From NCBI RefSeq assembly GCF_034424155.1, contig NZ_CP139992.1:4664716-4728715 (forward strand): a stretch of 64,000 nt of DNA, read 5' to 3'. Of this stretch, positions 35,656-49,535 are shown in pieces (position 1 is the stretch's first letter; every line of letters starts with the position of its first letter). The notes beneath the pieces are model-generated. The model saw only the letters and a program-made list of their open reading frames with translations, had not been told where the DNA came from and made no database searches. Source of the DNA: Hafnia alvei (lineage in GTDB: Bacteria; Pseudomonadota; Gammaproteobacteria; Enterobacterales; Enterobacteriaceae). Both the position numbers and the translations under genes were made by a program.

Positions 35656-36126
35656 GTGAATCTTAACGCAACAATCCTCGGCCAGGCCATCGCGTTCATT
35701 TTGTTCGTATGGTTCTGCATGAAGTATGTATGGCCTCCAATTATGGATGCCATCGAGAAACGTCAAAAAGAAATTGCTGACGGCCTCTCAAGTGCAGAAC
35801 GTGCGAAGAAAGATTTGGACTTAGCTCAAGCCAATGCGACCGACCAGCTGAAAAAAGCTAAAGCCGACGCTCAGGTGATTATTGAACAAGCGAACAAACG
35901 CAAAGCTCAAATCATCGACGAAGCTAAAGTAGAAGCTGAGCAGGAACGTAACAAAATCGTGGCGCAGGCGCAGGCTGAAATCGACGCAGAACGTAAACGC
36001 GCTCGTGAAGAGCTGCGTAAGCAAGTTGCTACGTTGGCTATTGCTGGTGCCGAGAAAATTATCGAACGTTCCGTGGATGAAGCTGCTAACAGCGACATCG
36101 TTGATAAACTGGTCGCTGAACTGTAA
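35656..36126 (+). CDS. atpF: F1Fo ATP synthase subunit b
   Basis: 156 residues, a peripheral-stalk subunit. One N-terminal membrane helix (about residues 4-26) is followed by a long charged coiled coil (about 30-125), the dimerisation region, and a delta-binding C-terminus. It starts with GTG, as in E. coli, with AAGAGG upstream. Confidence 0.98.
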   Translation: MNLNATILGQAIAFILFVWFCMKYVWPPIMDAIEKRQKEIADGLSSAERAKKDLDLAQANATDQLKKAKADAQVIIEQANKRKAQIIDEAKVEAEQERNKIVAQAQAEIDAERKRAREELRKQVATLAIAGAEKIIERSVDEAANSDIVDKLVAEL

Positions 36127-36140
36127 GGAGGGAGGGGCTG

Positions 36141-36674
36141 ATGTCTGAATTTATCACGGTAGCTCGCCCCTACGCCAAAGCAGCTTTTGACTTTGCCGTT
36201 GAGCACCAGAACGTAGACCGTTGGCAGCAAATGCTAGCGTTCTGCGCTGAGGTGACCCGCAACGAGAACGTGGCTGAAATGCTTTCTGGTGCATTAGCAC
36301 CGGAAACATTATCCAACCTGTTCATTGAATTGTGTGGTGATCAGCTCGATGAATCCGGCCAGAACTTTATTAAAGTGATGGCTGAGAACGGACGTTTATT
36401 AGTTCTTCCTGAGGTGTTGCAGCAATTTAATACGCTGCGCGATGCGCTGGAGGCCACGGTTGACGTGGAAGTTACTTCAGCAGCAACTTTAAGCGATGAG
36501 CAACTGAATAAAATCAGTGCCGCGATGGAAAAACGTCTGTCACGTAAAGTGAAGCTGAATTGCAAAATTGATAAGTCTGTCATGGCTGGCGTGGTTATTC
36601 GCGCTGGCGACCTAGTGATCGACGGCAGTATTCGCAGTCGTCTGGAACGCTTGGCAGACGTCTTGCAGTCTTAA
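36141..36674 (+). CDS. atpH: F1Fo ATP synthase subunit delta
   Basis: 177 residues, the same as E. coli. The N-terminal helical bundle (about 1-105) binds alpha at the top of F1, and the C-terminal part ([22 protein letters not shown]) contacts the b dimer, so it joins the stator to F1. It starts 14 bp after atpF behind a strong GGAGGGAGGGG ribosome-binding site. Confidence 0.98.
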   Translation: MSEFITVARPYAKAAFDFAVEHQNVDRWQQMLAFCAEVTRNENVAEMLSGALAPETLSNLFIELCGDQLDESGQNFIKVMAENGRLLVLPEVLQQFNTLRDALEATVDVEVTSAATLSDEQLNKISAAMEKRLSRKVKLNCKIDKSVMAGVVIRAGDLVIDGSIRSRLERLADVLQS

Positions 36675-36686
36675 GGGGACTGGAGC

Positions 36687-38228
36687 ATGCAACTGAATTC
36701 CACCGAAATCAGCGAACTGATCAAGCAGCGCATTGCTCAGTTCAATGTGGTGAGCGAAGCTCACAACGAAGGTACTATTGTGTCCGTGAGCGACGGTATT
36801 ATCCGTGTTCATGGTCTGGCGGATGTTATGCAGGGCGAGATGATCGCGCTGCCAGGCAACCGCTACGCTATCGCACTGAACCTAGAGCGCGACTCTGTTG
36901 GTGCGGTAGTTATGGGTCCATACGCTGACTTAGCCGAAGGCATGAAAGTTAAGTGTACTGGCCGTATTCTGGAAGTACCGGTTGGTCGTGGCCTGTTAGG
37001 TCGCGTGGTTAACACCTTGGGTGAACCTATCGATGGTAAAGGTCCTGTAGACAACGACGGCTTCTCTGCCGTTGAAGCTATCGCACCGGGCGTTATCGAA
37101 CGCCAATCCGTTGATCAGCCTGTACAGACTGGTTATAAGTCCGTTGATGCCATGATCCCAATCGGTCGTGGTCAGCGTGAACTGGTGATCGGTGACCGTC
37201 AGACCGGTAAAACCGCTCTGGCAGTTGACGCCATCATTAACCAGCGTGATTCCGGCATCAAATGTATTTATGTCGCTATCGGTCAGAAAGCTTCGACTAT
37301 CGCAAACGTCGTTCGCAAACTGGAAGAGCACGGCGCACTGGCTAACACCATTGTTGTTGTTGCATCTGCTTCTGAGTCTGCTGCGCTGCAATACCTGGCT
37401 CCGTATGCCGGTTGTGCGATGGGCGAATACTTCCGTGACCGTGGTGAAGACTCGCTTATCATTTATGATGACCTGTCTAAACAAGCGGTTGCTTACCGTC
37501 AGATTTCCCTGCTGCTTCGTCGTCCACCAGGTCGTGAAGCATTCCCAGGCGACGTCTTCTATCTCCACTCCCGTTTGCTGGAACGTGCTGCGCGTGTTAA
37601 CGCCGATTACGTAGAAGCTTTCACTAAGGGTGAAGTAAAAGGCGCTACCGGTTCACTGACGGCTCTGCCGATCATTGAAACTCAGGCGGGTGACGTTTCT
37701 GCGTTCGTTCCGACCAACGTAATTTCGATTACCGATGGTCAGATCTTCTTGGAATCTAACCTGTTTAACGCCGGTATTCGTCCTGCGGTAAACCCGGGTA
37801 TCTCTGTATCCCGTGTTGGTGGTGCTGCTCAGACCAAGATCATGAAAAAACTGTCCGGTGGTATTCGTACCGCACTGGCACAGTATCGTGAACTGGCTGC
37901 GTTCTCTCAGTTCGCATCCGATCTGGATGATGCAACCCGTAAACAGCTGAACCACGGTCAGAAAGTGACCGAGTTACTGAAACAGAAACAGTATGCACCG
38001 ATGTCGGTTGCAGAGCAGTCTCTGGTTCTGTTTGCAGCTGAACGTGGCTATCTGGAAGACGTTGAACTGGCTAAGATCGGCAGCTTTGAAGCTGCTCTGA
38101 TGGCTTATGTTGAACGTGAGCACGCTGACCTGATGCAACAAATCAACCAAACTGGTGCTTACAATGACGAGATCGAGGGCAAGCTGAAAGGCATCCTCGA
38201 TACCTTCAAGGCAACCCAGTCCTGGTAA
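36687..38228 (+). CDS. atpA: F1Fo ATP synthase subunit alpha
   Basis: 513 residues, identical in length to E. coli. A beta-barrel N-terminal domain precedes the nucleotide-binding domain with P-loop GDRQTGKTA (about residues 169-177). The regulatory, non-catalytic site and the arginine finger region (VGGAAQT) follow. Three copies alternate with beta in F1. It begins 12 bp after atpH. Confidence 0.99.
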   Translation: MQLNSTEISELIKQRIAQFNVVSEAHNEGTIVSVSDGIIRVHGLADVMQGEMIALPGNRYAIALNLERDSVGAVVMGPYADLAEGMKVKCTGRILEVPVGRGLLGRVVNTLGEPIDGKGPVDNDGFSAVEAIAPGVIERQSVDQPVQTGYKSVDAMIPIGRGQRELVIGDRQTGKTALAVDAIINQRDSGIKCIYVAIGQKASTIANVVRKLEEHGALANTIVVVASASESAALQYLAPYAGCAMGEYFRDRGEDSLIIYDDLSKQAVAYRQISLLLRRPPGREAFPGDVFYLHSRLLERAARVNADYVEAFTKGEVKGATGSLTALPIIETQAGDVSAFVPTNVISITDGQIFLESNLFNAGIRPAVNPGISVSRVGGAAQTKIMKKLSGGIRTALAQYRELAAFSQFASDLDDATRKQLNHGQKVTELLKQKQYAPMSVAEQSLVLFAAERGYLEDVELAKIGSFEAALMAYVEREHADLMQQINQTGAYNDEIEGKLKGILDTFKATQSW

Positions 38229-38297
38229 TACCGTTACGGCCTGATGGTTTTCGTTAAAGAATGCTGTCGGGCCGTAAGGTCTTGAGGAGAAGCAGAG

Positions 38298-39161
38298 ATG
38301 GCCGGCGCAAAAGAGATACGTAGTAAGATCGCAAGCGTCCAAAACACGCAAAAGATCACTAAAGCGATGGAAATGGTCGCCGCCTCCAAAATGCGTAAAA
38401 CGCAGGATCGCATGGCGGCCAGCCGTCCTTATGCAGAAACCATGCGCAAAGTGATTGGTCACCTTGCCCTTGGTAATCTGGAATATAAACACCCGTACCT
38501 GGAAGAGCGCGACGTTAAGCGCGTGGGGTATCTGGTGGTTTCTACCGACCGTGGTCTGTGTGGTGGCTTGAACATTAACCTGTTCAAAAAACTGCTGACG
38601 GATATGAAAAGCTGGAACGAAAAAAGCGTTGAAGTTGATCTCGCGCTGATTGGTTCCAAAGCAGCATCTTTCTTTGGTTCTGTGGGCGGTAATATCGTTG
38701 CACAGGTAACCGGTATGGGTGACCACCCTTCCCTGTCTGAATTGATTGGGCCGGTAAAAGTGATGTTGCAGGCTTATGATGAAGGGCGTCTGGACAAACT
38801 GTATGTGGTGAGCAATAAGTTCATCAATACCATGTCTCAAGAACCTCAGATCCTTCAGCTGTTGCCGCTGCCACCGTCTGATGATAGCGAGTTGAAGAAG
38901 AAATCATGGGATTACCTGTACGAACCCGATCCTAAGGCGCTGCTGGATACCTTGCTGCGTCGTTATGTGGAATCTCAGGTTTATCAGGGCGTCGTGGAAA
39001 ACCTGGCCAGTGAGCAGGCCGCTCGAATGGTTGCGATGAAAGCCGCAACTGATAACGGCGGTAGCCTGATCAAAGAGCTGCAGTTGGTATACAACAAAGC
39101 TCGTCAGGCCAGCATTACCCAAGAGCTCACCGAGATCGTCGGTGGAGCCTCCGCGGTTTAA
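38298..39161 (+). CDS. atpG: F1Fo ATP synthase subunit gamma
   Basis: 287-residue central rotor shaft. The N- and C-terminal helices, which form the coiled coil turning inside the alpha3beta3 ring, are clear ([23 protein letters not shown] and the C-terminal [15 protein letters not shown]). DRGLCGGLN marks the globular Rossmann-like part. It follows atpA by about 70 bp. Confidence 0.99.
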   Translation: MAGAKEIRSKIASVQNTQKITKAMEMVAASKMRKTQDRMAASRPYAETMRKVIGHLALGNLEYKHPYLEERDVKRVGYLVVSTDRGLCGGLNINLFKKLLTDMKSWNEKSVEVDLALIGSKAASFFGSVGGNIVAQVTGMGDHPSLSELIGPVKVMLQAYDEGRLDKLYVVSNKFINTMSQEPQILQLLPLPPSDDSELKKKSWDYLYEPDPKALLDTLLRRYVESQVYQGVVENLASEQAARMVAMKAATDNGGSLIKELQLVYNKARQASITQELTEIVGGASAV

Positions 39162-40577
<1,416 letters not shown>

Positions 40578-40597
40578 CGCCTTGAGAGGAGGTTGAT

Positions 40598-41017
40598 ATG
40601 GCTATGACTTACCATCTGGACGTTGTCAGCGCAGAGCAGAAAATGTTCTCTGGGCTGGTACAGAAAATCCAGGTGACAGGTAGTGAAGGTGAGCTAGGGG
40701 TTTTCCCTGGTCACGCCCCGCTGCTTACTGCCATTAAGCCTGGCATGGTGCGTATTGTTAAACAGCATGGTGAAGAAGAGTTCATCTACCTGTCCGGCGG
40801 TATCCTTGAGGTACAGCCGAGCTCGGTAACCGTGTTGGCAGATACCGCCATTCGTGGTCAAGACCTCGACGAGGCGCGAGCGATGGAATCTAAGCGTAAA
40901 GCGGAAGAACACATCAATAACTCGCACGGCGATGTTGACTATGCTCAGGCATCAGCGGAATTGTCCAAAGCGATCGCGAAACTTCGCGTTATCGAATTGA
41001 CCAAGAAAGCGATGTAA
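40598..41017 (+). CDS. atpC: F1Fo ATP synthase subunit epsilon
   Basis: 139 residues. The N-terminal beta-sandwich (about 1-85, [14 protein letters not shown]) binds the c-ring and gamma. The C-terminal helical hairpin (about 88-139) can insert into F1 and inhibit hydrolysis. Last gene of the operon, 21 bp after atpD, and followed by a strong terminator. Confidence 0.98.
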   Translation: MAMTYHLDVVSAEQKMFSGLVQKIQVTGSEGELGVFPGHAPLLTAIKPGMVRIVKQHGEEEFIYLSGGILEVQPSSVTVLADTAIRGQDLDEARAMESKRKAEEHINNSHGDVDYAQASAELSKAIAKLRVIELTKKAM

Positions 41018-41030
41018 GCAGACTCCAAAT

Positions 41031-41060
41031 AAAAAGCGGCTGAAAGGCCGCTTTTTTTTA
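41031..41060 (+). terminator. atp operon terminator
   Basis: The perfect stem AAAAGCGGC/GCCGCTTTT with a TGAAAG loop and a T8 run lies just after atpC. Confidence 0.9.
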
Positions 41061-41289
41061 TTCTGAAAATAAGACTTTCCCCAGAGCAAATCTCGCCTAA
41101 ACGTTGTGCAATTAACCTATTATTTGTCTCTGTTCGCAGACATATTTTCCCATTCTGCCCGCTGTTATTTATTATGTGTCTATTCCGCAGCCAGCGCGAC
41201 TTACGAAAGTTTTGTGCTGAGAAATATGTAGTAATTCTGTTACCAAACAGGTTTACTTTGCCCATCAATTTGAATGAATCAGGTTGCTT

Positions 41290-42657
41290 ATGTCTAACAG
41301 TTCTTTAAGCGTTGTTATTCTTGCCGCAGGCAAGGGTACTCGTATGTATTCCGATCTTCCTAAAGTGCTTCATCCTCTGGCTGGAAAGCCAATGGTTCAG
41401 CATGTCATCGATACGGCTTTAAAGTTAGGCGCACAGAACGTGCATCTGGTTTATGGCCATGGTGGAGATCTGTTAAAAGAAAAACTGTCAGACCAGCCGC
41501 TGAACTGGGTATTACAGGCCGAACAGCTGGGTACCGGGCATGCGATGCAACAAGCGGCGCCACATTTTTCTGATGATGAAGATGTGTTGATGCTGTACGG
41601 CGATGTGCCACTTATTTCCGGTGAAACTCTACAACGCTTGTTAGCCGCTAAGCCGCAAGGTGGTATTGGTTTGCTGACCGTTAAGCTTGCGAATCCTACA
41701 GGCTATGGCCGCATCGTGCGCGAAAACGACAACGTTGTGGGCATTGTTGAACACAAAGATGCCACGGCAGAGCAGCATAAAATCAATGAAATCAACACCG
41801 GCATTCTGGTTGCTAGCGGTCGCGATCTAAAGCGTTGGTTAGGCAAACTCAACAACAATAACGCGCAGGGTGAATATTACATCACTGACATCATCGCGTT
41901 AGCGCATCAGGAAGGTCACCGTATCGAAGCGGTTCATCCTGACCGTTTGAGTGAGGTTGAGGGCGTTAATAACCGTCTGCAACTGTCAGCATTAGAGCGT
42001 GAATATCAATCTGAACAGGCGCAGAAGTTGCTGTTAGCTGGCGTGATGCTGCTTGATCCTGCTCGTTTCGATCTGCGCGGTGAACTGATCCATGGTCGCG
42101 ATATCTCCATTGATACTAACGTGATTATCGAAGGTACCGTTAAGCTAGGCGATCGCGTGCGCATCGGCACTGGCTGTGTGCTGAAAGACTGCGTTATCGG
42201 CGATGATTGCGAAATTAGCCCTTATACCGTGATTGAAAACTCTACTTTAGCGACGGAATGTACCGTGGGGCCATTTGCTCGCCTGCGTCCAGGTGCGGAT
42301 TTGGCTGAAAAAGCGCATGTTGGCAACTTCGTAGAGATGAAGAAAGCGCGCTTGGGCAAAGGCTCCAAAGCGGGACACCTTTCCTACTTAGGCGATGCGG
42401 AGATTGGCGACAACGTGAACATTGGTGCGGGTACGATCACCTGTAACTACGATGGCGCCAATAAATTCAAGACCATTATCGGTGACGATGTGTTTGTGGG
42501 TTCTGATACTCAGCTGGTGGCTCCAGTCACCATTGGCAACGGTGTCACTATTGCTGCGGGCACCACCGTAACGAAAAACGTGGCGGAAAAAGAGCTGGTT
42601 TTAAGCCGCGTTAAGCAAACGCATATCCAAGGCTGGAAGCGCCCAGTAAAGAAATAG
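41290..42657 (+). CDS. glmU: Bifunctional GlmU: GlcNAc-1-P uridyltransferase / GlcN-1-P acetyltransferase
   Basis: 455 residues. The N-terminal pyrophosphorylase domain has LAAGKGTR at 11-18; the C-terminal left-handed beta-helix (about 250-455) with hexapeptide repeats holds the acetyltransferase site. It makes UDP-GlcNAc for peptidoglycan and LPS. The ATG at 41290 has AGG 6 bp upstream; a TTG at 41284 is in frame but less likely. It precedes glmS and is probably cotranscribed with it. Confidence 0.97.
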   Translation: MSNSSLSVVILAAGKGTRMYSDLPKVLHPLAGKPMVQHVIDTALKLGAQNVHLVYGHGGDLLKEKLSDQPLNWVLQAEQLGTGHAMQQAAPHFSDDEDVLMLYGDVPLISGETLQRLLAAKPQGGIGLLTVKLANPTGYGRIVRENDNVVGIVEHKDATAEQHKINEINTGILVASGRDLKRWLGKLNNNNAQGEYYITDIIALAHQEGHRIEAVHPDRLSEVEGVNNRLQLSALEREYQSEQAQKLLLAGVMLLDPARFDLRGELIHGRDISIDTNVIIEGTVKLGDRVRIGTGCVLKDCVIGDDCEISPYTVIENSTLATECTVGPFARLRPGADLAEKAHVGNFVEMKKARLGKGSKAGHLSYLGDAEIGDNVNIGAGTITCNYDGANKFKTIIGDDVFVGSDTQLVAPVTIGNGVTIAAGTTVTKNVAEKELVLSRVKQTHIQGWKRPVKK

Positions 42658-42723
42658 CTGCTAAATAAGATAGGTTATCCCCGTTAAATCCGGTTGATGA
42701 TTACATTGGTAATCTATTTTGCA

Positions 42724-42866
42724 CTGTGCCTTGTTTATCAAGGCACAGAACAAAATAAGCAGTAAACAATAATATCCCCATAGGGGAATCGCCCCAATCT
42801 CTACAGGCTCGGGGCACCAAATCAGATCGTACGGACATCGACAGAACAGCTAACGAAAGGCTGTTC
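42724..42866 (+). promoter_or_regulatory. glmU-glmS intergenic leader with two hairpins
   Basis: A perfect 10-bp stem CTGTGCCTTG/CAAGGCACAG (42724-42748) has no U-run, so it is not a terminator. A second hairpin GAACAGC/GCTGTTC (42844-42866) ends 7 nt before the glmS ribosome-binding site AGGAA. In E. coli RNase E cuts between the genes and GlmZ sRNA opens a hairpin masking the glmS start; this region is the natural counterpart. Confidence 0.5.
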
Positions 42867-42887
42867 TTGTTATAGGAATCAAACACT

Positions 42888-44720
42888 ATGTGTGGAATTG
42901 TTGGCGCAGTTGCGCAGCGTGATATTGCAGAAATCCTGTTAGAAGGTCTGCGTCGTTTAGAATACCGTGGTTATGATTCTGCGGGTCTGGCGGTTGTTGA
43001 TCATCAGGGGCATATGCAGCGTATCCGCCGCGTCGGAAAGGTACAGGCTCTCAGTGATGCCGTAGCGGAAAGCCCAATGACCGGTGGAACCGGTATTGCG
43101 CATACTCGCTGGGCAACACACGGTGAACCCACCGAACATAATGCGCACCCGCATGTTTCTGAACATATTGCCGTGGTACACAACGGTATTATCGAAAACT
43201 ACGAATCTCTTCGTGCGTTGCTGATTGAGCGTGGCTATCACTTTACGTCTGAAACTGACACCGAAGTGATCGCGCATCTCACCCATTGGGAGCAGCAACA
43301 GGCAGGTGGCTCGCTACTAGAAGTTGTTCAACGCGTTATCCCACAGCTGCGCGGTGCTTACGGTACCGTCGTGATGGATGCCCGCCATCCCGATGTACTG
43401 GTCACCGCTCGCTCTGGCAGCCCGCTGGTAATTGGTTGCGGGATGGGCGAAAACTTTATTGCCTCCGATCAGCTGGCACTGCTGCCTGTGACCCGCCGTT
43501 TTATCTTCTTGGAAGAGGGCGATATTGCTGAAGTAACACGCCGCACGGTGAAGATCTTTGATAAAGAAGGCAATGCCGTTGAACGCGCAGAAATTGAATC
43601 CAACGTGCAATATGACGCGGGTGACAAAGGCGCATATCGCCACTACATGCAAAAAGAGATCTATGAGCAGCCGTTAGCCATCAAAAATACCCTTGAAGGG
43701 CGTTTTAGCCACGGCAAAGTGGATCTGGGTGAACTTGGTGAGAAAGCCGATACGCTGCTGGCGAAGGTTGAGCACATCCAAATTATCGCCTGTGGGACTT
43801 CATACCACTCGGGTATGGTGGCGCGCTATTGGTTTGAATCTCTGGCCGGTGTGCCTTGTGACGTGGAGATTGCTTCTGAATTCCGCTATCGCAAGTCTGC
43901 AGTACGCAAAAACAGCCTGATCATTACGTTATCTCAGTCGGGTGAAACGGCGGATACGTTAGCGGCTTTACGTTTGTCCAAAGAGATTGGCTATTTAGGC
44001 TCGTTGGCTATCTGTAACGTAGCCAGTTCGTCGCTGGTGCGTGAATCTGATTTGGCTCTGATGACCAAAGCGGGAACAGAAATCGGCGTTGCGTCAACCA
44101 AAGCGTTTACCACTCAGTTAACCGTTTTGCTGATGCTGGTGGCGCGTATTGGCCGCCTGCATGCGATGCCTGAACAGGTTGAGCACGATATCGTTCACGC
44201 CCTTCAAGCACTGCCTGCGCGTATTGAACAGATGTTATCAATGGATCAGGGCATTGAAGAACTGGCCGAAGATTTCATGGATAAGCAGCATGCCCTATTC
44301 CTCGGTCGTGGCGATCAGTATCCCATCGCAATGGAAGGGGCTCTGAAGCTTAAAGAGATCTCCTATATTCATGCAGAAGCCTATGCGGCTGGTGAACTCA
44401 AACACGGGCCACTGGCGCTGATTGATGCCGATATGCCGGTGGTTGTGATTGCGCCAAACAACGAACTGTTGGAAAAATTGAAATCCAATATTGAAGAAGT
44501 TCGCGCGCGCGGCGGTTTGCTGTATGTCTTTGCCGATAAAGACGCTGGTTTCACCGATAGCGAAGGGATGCGCATTATTTCTCTGCCGCACGTAGAAGAG
44601 GTCATTGCACCGATCTTCTATACCGTTCCGCTTCAGTTGCTTTCGTATCATGTGGCGCTCATCAAAGGCACTGATGTCGATCAGCCACGAAATCTGGCTA
44701 AATCGGTAACCGTTGAGTAA
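42888..44720 (+). CDS. glmS: Glucosamine-fructose-6-phosphate aminotransferase (isomerizing)
   Basis: 610 residues. The N-terminal glutaminase domain begins MCGIVGAV, Cys2 becoming the catalytic N-terminal residue after Met removal. Two SIS isomerase domains follow ([20 protein letters not shown], then [18 protein letters not shown]). It converts fructose-6-P and glutamine to glucosamine-6-P, the first step of amino-sugar synthesis feeding GlmU. It ends NLAKSVTVE as in E. coli and is followed by a terminator. Confidence 0.98.
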   Translation: MCGIVGAVAQRDIAEILLEGLRRLEYRGYDSAGLAVVDHQGHMQRIRRVGKVQALSDAVAESPMTGGTGIAHTRWATHGEPTEHNAHPHVSEHIAVVHNGIIENYESLRALLIERGYHFTSETDTEVIAHLTHWEQQQAGGSLLEVVQRVIPQLRGAYGTVVMDARHPDVLVTARSGSPLVIGCGMGENFIASDQLALLPVTRRFIFLEEGDIAEVTRRTVKIFDKEGNAVERAEIESNVQYDAGDKGAYRHYMQKEIYEQPLAIKNTLEGRFSHGKVDLGELGEKADTLLAKVEHIQIIACGTSYHSGMVARYWFESLAGVPCDVEIASEFRYRKSAVRKNSLIITLSQSGETADTLAALRLSKEIGYLGSLAICNVASSSLVRESDLALMTKAGTEIGVASTKAFTTQLTVLLMLVARIGRLHAMPEQVEHDIVHALQALPARIEQMLSMDQGIEELAEDFMDKQHALFLGRGDQYPIAMEGALKLKEISYIHAEAYAAGELKHGPLALIDADMPVVVIAPNNELLEKLKSNIEEVRARGGLLYVFADKDAGFTDSEGMRIISLPHVEEVIAPIFYTVPLQLLSYHVALIKGTDVDQPRNLAKSVTVE

Positions 44721-44730
44721 CCCCATCTCT

Positions 44731-44755
44731 AAGCCCCGTTCGCGGGGCTTTTTCA
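44731..44755 (+). terminator. glmS terminator
   Basis: AAGCCCCG-TTCG-CGGGGCTT, a perfect stem with a stable UUCG tetraloop and a T-run, 10 bp after the stop codon. Confidence 0.9.
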
Positions 44756-44781
44756 TTTTTCTCCGCCAACAAACATTTCAT

Positions 44782-44832
44782 TTGTAATAAAACTGTCATA
44801 TTCCATACATTTTACTGTCATCAAACTGCCTT
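44782..44832 (+). promoter_or_regulatory. Pho-box array upstream of pstS
   Basis: Five 7-mers at exact 11-bp intervals: TTGTAAT (44782), CTGTCAT (44793), CATACAT (44804), CTGTCAT (44815), CTGCCTT (44826). Two are perfect PhoB half-site repeats and the phasing is that of tandem Pho boxes, so PhoB~P activation of pstSCAB-phoU at low phosphate is expected. The -10 element lies just downstream but is not certain. Confidence 0.8.
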
Positions 44833-44908
44833 ATTTTCCCTCCTGCACCATACTTAAACTTGATTGTTCACACTGATGCTGATGAATAACACTCCCTGTG
44901 GAGGGAAT

Positions 44909-45982
44909 ATGAAGCCGATGCGTTCCTTGGTTGTCACTAAAAAAATGGTTACCCATAAGACTGTTGCTGCCATTGTTGCTGCAACTTGCTCTCTGACTAC
45001 AATGTCTGCATCCGCTGCGACCAGCTTGACCGGTGCCGGTGCGACTTTCCCCGCGCCTGTTTATGCTAAGTGGGCAGATACCTATCAGAAAGAAACCGGT
45101 AACAAAGTTAACTATCAAGGTATTGGTTCTTCCGGCGGCGTTAAGCAAATTATTGCAAACACCGTTGATTTCGGTGCATCTGATGCGCCGCTGACCGATG
45201 AAAAACTGGCCGCAGACGGTCTGTTCCAGTTCCCAACCGTTATCGGTGGAGTGGTGCTGGCGGTGAATATTCCGGGATTGAAATCTGGCGAACTGACGCT
45301 GGATGGCAAAACTCTGGGTGATATCTATCTGGGCAACATCAAAAAATGGAATGATCCAGCGATCACCAAATTAAACCCAGGTTTAAAACTACCAGATACT
45401 AATATTGCCGTGGTTCGCCGCGCTGATGGCTCTGGCACTTCTTATGTTTTCACCAACTATCTGGCGAAAGTAAACGCAGATTGGAAATCTAAAGTTGGTG
45501 CAGGTTCTACCGTTAACTGGCCAACCGGTTTGGGCGGCAAAGGTAACGACGGCGTTGCTGCGTTCATCCAGCGTCTGCCAGGCTCCATTGGCTATGTTGA
45601 GTATGCTTACGTTAAGCAAAGCAAACTGGCTTATACCAAGCTGATTTCTGCGGATGGTGACGCTGTTCTACCAACGGAAGAGAGCTTTAGCAACGCGGCT
45701 AAAGGCGCTGACTGGAGTAAATCCTTCGCCCAAGACCTAACCAACCAGAAAGGCGCTAATGCATGGCCTATCAGCTCCACCACCTTCATTCTGGTGCATA
45801 AAGATCAGCAGAAACCAGAGCAGGGCGCTGCGGTACTGAAATTCTTCGACTGGGCCTATAAAAATGGCGGCAAAGAAGCCAGCGCCTTGGACTATGCACC
45901 GTTGCCTAACGCTGTCGTTGAGCAAATCCGTGCAGCATGGAAGACCAACGTAAAAGACAGTTCAGGTAAAGCGCTGTACTAA
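44909..45982 (+). CDS. pstS: Periplasmic phosphate-binding protein
   Basis: 357 residues from the ATG at 44909, chosen for its strong GGAGGG ribosome-binding site; an ATG at 44864 lies before it. The signal peptide is unusually long (about 36 residues, cleaved near SASA-A) compared with the compact E. coli leader. Mature PstS begins [16 protein letters not shown] with the phosphate-binding Ser/Asp/Arg residues of the family ([15 protein letters not shown]). It delivers phosphate to PstCAB and takes part in PhoR signalling. Confidence 0.97.
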   Translation: MKPMRSLVVTKKMVTHKTVAAIVAATCSLTTMSASAATSLTGAGATFPAPVYAKWADTYQKETGNKVNYQGIGSSGGVKQIIANTVDFGASDAPLTDEKLAADGLFQFPTVIGGVVLAVNIPGLKSGELTLDGKTLGDIYLGNIKKWNDPAITKLNPGLKLPDTNIAVVRRADGSGTSYVFTNYLAKVNADWKSKVGAGSTVNWPTGLGGKGNDGVAAFIQRLPGSIGYVEYAYVKQSKLAYTKLISADGDAVLPTEESFSNAAKGADWSKSFAQDLTNQKGANAWPISSTTFILVHKDQQKPEQGAAVLKFFDWAYKNGGKEASALDYAPLPNAVVEQIRAAWKTNVKDSSGKALY

Positions 45983-46045
45983 TGTTTCATCCGCTTCCAG
46001 AGCCGATGCTTTGGAAGCGGAACTCTAGTTTAAGAAGAGAATCAC

Positions 46046-47032
46046 ATGGCTGATCATCCGTTATCTAAGCCTTCATTGCCCAAGAAAGAATCAAAAATAA
46101 AACCACCGAGCAAAAACGGTGACGTTATCTTTGGTGCTCTAGTCAAACTAGCAGCGCTGATTACCCTATTGTTGCTGGGCGGCATCATTGTTTCGCTGTT
46201 TATCGCGTCGCTGCCGAGCATTCAGAAGTTTGGCTTCGCTTTCCTGTGGTCCAAAGAGTGGGACGCACCGGCGGAGCAGTTTGGTGCGTTGGTGCCGATT
46301 TACGGCACGATCGTCACCTCTATCATCGCCTTAGTCATTGCCGTTCCTGTGAGCTTCGGGATCGCGTTGTTCCTTACTGAACTCGCGCCAAACTGGCTGC
46401 GCCGCCCGCTGGGTGTTGCGATTGAGCTGTTGGCCGCTATTCCGAGCATTGTTTATGGCATGTGGGGCCTGTTTGTTTTTGCTCCGCTGTTTGCCGAATA
46501 TTTCCAAACCCCGGTGGGTGATGTGCTTTCCGGTATTCCGATTGTGGGTGAACTCTTTGCTGGCCCTGCGTTTGGTATCGGTATTTTGGCTGCCGGTGTG
46601 ATTCTTGCCATCATGATCATTCCTTATATTGCCGCCGTAATGCGTGACGTTTTTGAGCAAACGCCGGTGATGATGAAAGAATCTGCCTACGGCATTGGCT
46701 GTACGACGTGGGAAGTGATGAGCCGCATTGTTCTTCCGTTCACCAAAAATGGGGTGATCGGCGGCATCATGCTGGGGTTAGGGCGCGCGCTGGGCGAAAC
46801 CATGGCGGTAACTTTCGTCATTGGTAATACCTACCAGCTCGACAGCGCTTCGCTGTTTATGCCAGGGAACAGTATTACTTCTGCGTTGGCGAATGAATTT
46901 GCTGAGGCCGAGTCAGGTCTGCATACGGCGGCGCTGATGGAGTTAGGCCTGATCCTGTTTGTTATCACGTTCATTGTGTTGGCGTTGTCCAAGCTGATGA
47001 TTTTACGTCTTGATAAGAATGAGGGACGTTAA
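46046..47032 (+). CDS. pstC: Phosphate ABC transporter permease PstC
   Basis: 328 residues (E. coli 319), about six membrane helices. The N-terminal cytosolic tail is Lys/Pro-rich. The permease-ATPase coupling (EAA) loop is seen around [17 protein letters not shown]. It forms the channel with PstA. 63 bp after pstS; pstA begins one base after the stop codon. Confidence 0.96.
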   Translation: MADHPLSKPSLPKKESKIKPPSKNGDVIFGALVKLAALITLLLLGGIIVSLFIASLPSIQKFGFAFLWSKEWDAPAEQFGALVPIYGTIVTSIIALVIAVPVSFGIALFLTELAPNWLRRPLGVAIELLAAIPSIVYGMWGLFVFAPLFAEYFQTPVGDVLSGIPIVGELFAGPAFGIGILAAGVILAIMIIPYIAAVMRDVFEQTPVMMKESAYGIGCTTWEVMSRIVLPFTKNGVIGGIMLGLGRALGETMAVTFVIGNTYQLDSASLFMPGNSITSALANEFAEAESGLHTAALMELGLILFVITFIVLALSKLMILRLDKNEGR

Positions 47033-47033
47033 G

Positions 47034-47921
47034 ATGGCGATGATTGATATGAATGACGCACAGGCTTTAGCCAGTTCACGCCGAAAAATGCAGGCATGGC
47101 GTCGTCAGAAAAACCGCATTGCGCTGTTTTTGTCGATGGTCACGATGGCCTTTGGGCTGTTCTGGCTGGTGTGGATTTTGTTTTCGACAATCACGAAAGG
47201 CGTTGATGGCATGTCTATCGCGCTGTTCACCGAAATGACGCCTCCTCCAAACAGTGAAGGTGGAGGTTTGGCTAACGCCATTGCCGGTTCTGGCTTGCTC
47301 ATTCTATGGGCGACGGTGATTGGTACTCCGCTCGGAATTATGGCCGGTATCTATTTAGCTGAGTATGGTCGCAAAGGATGGTTGGCGAATTTTATCCGCT
47401 TTATTAATGACATCTTGCTCTCTGCGCCGTCTATTGTGGTTGGACTGTTTGTTTACACCATCGTGGTTGCCAAGATGCAGCACTTCTCCGGCTGGGCGGG
47501 AGTGATTGCGCTGGCGCTGTTGCAGATCCCTATCGTTATTCGTACTACTGAAAATATGCTGAAACTGGTGCCCGATAGCCTGCGTGAAGCGGCCTATGCG
47601 CTGGGAACACCAAAATGGAAGATGATCTCTGCTATCACGTTGAAAGCATCGGTGTCCGGCATCATAACCGGCGTGCTGTTAGCGATTGCGCGTATTGCCG
47701 GTGAAACTGCACCGCTGCTGTTTACATCGCTCTCCAACCAGTTTTGGAGCACCGATATGTCGCAGCCGATTGCCAACCTTCCGGTCACCATATTTAAGTT
47801 TGCAATGAGCCCGTTTGCCGAGTGGCAAGAGCTGGCTTGGGCTGGGGTATTACTGATTACCCTATGTGTTCTGCTGCTAAACATTCTGGCGCGCGTCGTT
47901 TTTGCTCAGAAGAAGCGCTAA
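47034..47921 (+). CDS. pstA: Phosphate ABC transporter permease PstA
   Basis: 295 residues from the ATG at 47034, one base after the pstC stop codon; an earlier in-frame ATG inside pstC is rejected on length (E. coli 296). Six membrane helices, with the EAA-type loop [18 protein letters not shown]. Together with PstC it forms the transmembrane path. Translation is probably coupled to pstC. Confidence 0.96.
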   Translation: MAMIDMNDAQALASSRRKMQAWRRQKNRIALFLSMVTMAFGLFWLVWILFSTITKGVDGMSIALFTEMTPPPNSEGGGLANAIAGSGLLILWATVIGTPLGIMAGIYLAEYGRKGWLANFIRFINDILLSAPSIVVGLFVYTIVVAKMQHFSGWAGVIALALLQIPIVIRTTENMLKLVPDSLREAAYALGTPKWKMISAITLKASVSGIITGVLLAIARIAGETAPLLFTSLSNQFWSTDMSQPIANLPVTIFKFAMSPFAEWQELAWAGVLLITLCVLLLNILARVVFAQKKR

Positions 47922-47960
47922 CAGAAAGCATTAATTATTGCAGGCGTTGCTTATCGGTAA

Positions 47961-48770
<810 letters not shown>

Positions 48771-48784
48771 TTACGGGACTTATC

Positions 48785-49513
48785 ATGGATAATTTAAACC
48801 TAAACAAACATATTTCCGGTCAGTTTAACGCCGAGCTGGAGCACATCCGCACTCAGGTGATGACCATGGGTGGGATGGTTGAACAGCAGCTTTCAGATGC
48901 GATTACCGCTATGCACAACCAAGACGGTGAGCTGGCAAAACGCGTTATTGAAGGCGATAAAAAAGTTAACATGATGGAAGTGGCGATTGATGAGGCCTGC
49001 GTGAAGATCATCGCTAAGCGTCAGCCCACCGCCAGTGATTTACGTTTGGTCATGGCGATCATCAAAACGATCTCCGAACTGGAGCGTATTGGTGATGTAG
49101 CCGATAAAATTTGCCGTACGGCGTTAGAGAAGTTCTCGCATCAGCATCAACCGCTGTTGGTTAGCCTAGAATCTCTGGGTCGCCACACCGTACAGATGCT
49201 GCATGACGTGCTGGATGCATTCGCCCGCATGGATCTGGACGAAGCGGTGCGTATTTATCGTGAAGATAAAAAGGTCGATCAGGAATATGAAGGCATTGTT
49301 CGCCAGCTGATGACCTACATGATGGAAGACACGCGCACCATTCCAAGCGTTCTCACCGCGCTGTTCTGTGCGCGTTCCATTGAGCGTATTGGCGACCGCT
49401 GCCAGAATATCTGTGAGTTTATTTTCTACTTCGTTAAAGGGCAGGATTTCCGTCACCTTGGCGGTGATGAGTTGGATCAGCTGTTGGCGAAGGATGGGAA
49501 TAAGCCGACTTGA
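48785..49513 (+). CDS. phoU: Phosphate signalling protein PhoU
   Basis: 242 residues (E. coli 241), an all-helical protein made of two similar three-helix bundles, each with an E/DxxxD metal-binding motif (e.g. [12 protein letters not shown] and [13 protein letters not shown]). It represses the Pho response when phosphate is plentiful by bridging PstB and PhoR. Last gene of the operon; no classical terminator is seen before the repeat region that starts 22 bp later. Confidence 0.97.
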   Translation: MDNLNLNKHISGQFNAELEHIRTQVMTMGGMVEQQLSDAITAMHNQDGELAKRVIEGDKKVNMMEVAIDEACVKIIAKRQPTASDLRLVMAIIKTISELERIGDVADKICRTALEKFSHQHQPLLVSLESLGRHTVQMLHDVLDAFARMDLDEAVRIYREDKKVDQEYEGIVRQLMTYMMEDTRTIPSVLTALFCARSIERIGDRCQNICEFIFYFVKGQDFRHLGGDELDQLLAKDGNKPT

Positions 49514-49535
49514 TGTAAGGTGGAGTCGAACTGCT

